Below are positions 63,331 to 64,000 of a DNA stretch of 64,000 bases, one piece after another. Origin of the DNA: Ctenosaura bakeri (lineage: Eukaryota; Chordata; Lepidosauria; Squamata; Iguanidae). Within the stretch, counting starts at the first letter, position 1. Each line of letters begins with the position of its first letter. A program made the position numbers and the translations under genes. The stretch covers positions 124,001-188,000 of the forward strand of contig CAOLHI010000652.1 of NCBI GenBank assembly GCA_948474755.1, given 5' to 3'. The notes under the pieces were generated by a model, which did not search any database, was not told the origin of the DNA, and saw nothing but the letters and a program-made list of their open reading frames with translations.

Positions 63331-64000
63331 TCTGGGAAAAAGGAGGATCACAAATCAAGTGGTTGGTGATGACAATGGTAACAACATCTAACGCTCTTCT
63401 GTTGGCACTACAACCATTGGTAGAGGGGCTGTGCTGATGGTAACAGTGCCGACGGAGGGTCTCTCACATCAGACAGGCCTTTGCTGGGGGGGCCAGACTC
63501 AAAAATGAATTAAATATGGTGCAGAAACAAAATCTCATACCAGATCAATCATCACCTGGATCAATAAGGACCATGCCAGATGTTGGAGTTCCTGGATATC
63601 AGACAAAAAACGTTGGTGTTACTTGACAACTGGCGCATGATACCACGAAGAGGCTGCAAGGCCAACCCCAGTGGAAGAATTGGATGGAAGTGCAAAGATA
63701 GATTATTAAGGGAATGCTATTAGGAAGCAAATCCATCACCGGAAGAGAATGTGCACCATCTGGAAGGAAATGTTCCAGGACTCTAAGGCAACAGAGCAGG
63801 GATTATGCAACCAAAGAAAACATGTTATTTGAAAGGAACTTTTTTTCCCCCAGATACAGAACGTCTATAAAGATCAATGAAGTGGAAGAACAAAGTGGTA
63901 AGGCAGAAGAAGAATCAATGGAAACGGCTAACTTAGTAAAGAGCCACTGACTGAAAACCGAATTAGTAATAGCAATTTAGAAAATTAAGGGGTTTTGACA
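63331..64000. other. Intronic sequence, possibly transposon-derived
   Basis: Short frames only (63714-63950 +, 78 codons). Purine-rich, no recognised homology. Confidence 0.3.

Overview
This is a non-coding-rich stretch of a vertebrate genome, most likely a squamate reptile and possibly an iguanian lizard. The repeats point that way: very many 5'-truncated CR1 LINE copies ending in short ATTCTATG repeats, tRNA-derived SINEs of the Sauria type, Bov-B (RTE) LINE pieces, SINEs with a 5S rRNA head, and a hAT element of the SPIN family. The species cannot be fixed from the sequence alone. Nothing bacterial (operons, CRISPR, Shine-Dalgarno sites) is present.

Only two host-gene pieces can be supported. 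The last coding exon of VSTM2L (a V-set immunoglobulin-domain protein) is on the + strand at 25570-25920. The last coding exon of TTI1 (a TELO2-interacting HEAT-repeat protein) is on the - strand at 57121-57325. The two genes converge, as I recall for VSTM2L and TTI1 in mammals, with about 31 kb between their stop codons. Bases 1-25569 are therefore probably the last intron of VSTM2L, 25921-57120 the intergenic space with both 3' UTRs, and 57326-64000 the last intron of TTI1. No other exon of either gene was found.

The rest is layered mobile DNA. About 42 CR1 pieces cover roughly a quarter of the window. Several nests can be ordered in time: Bov-B < LTR < SINE (36.1-38.4 kb), old CR1 < solo LTR < young CR1 (43.0-43.9 kb), Bov-B < Sauria SINE < CR1-bearing insert (45.9-47.2 kb), and CR1 < SPIN (28.0-29.6 kb). 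Four solo LTRs have 5-bp target duplications (three perfect, one 4/5). No internal retroviral genes are present.

The most unusual content is a family of foldback elements (full length 180 bp) that are almost pure palindromes. Their two arms share copy-specific variants. Full copies, single arms that end at the palindrome centre, and one three-armed copy all occur here. Other notable structures are a 1.1-kb polypyrimidine tract (about 10.0-11.1 kb), a GC-rich cargo inside the SPIN element, and a local inverted duplication of about 140 bp at 27.8/28.3 kb. Several AT-rich unique blocks look like possible conserved regulatory DNA, but conservation cannot be tested here.
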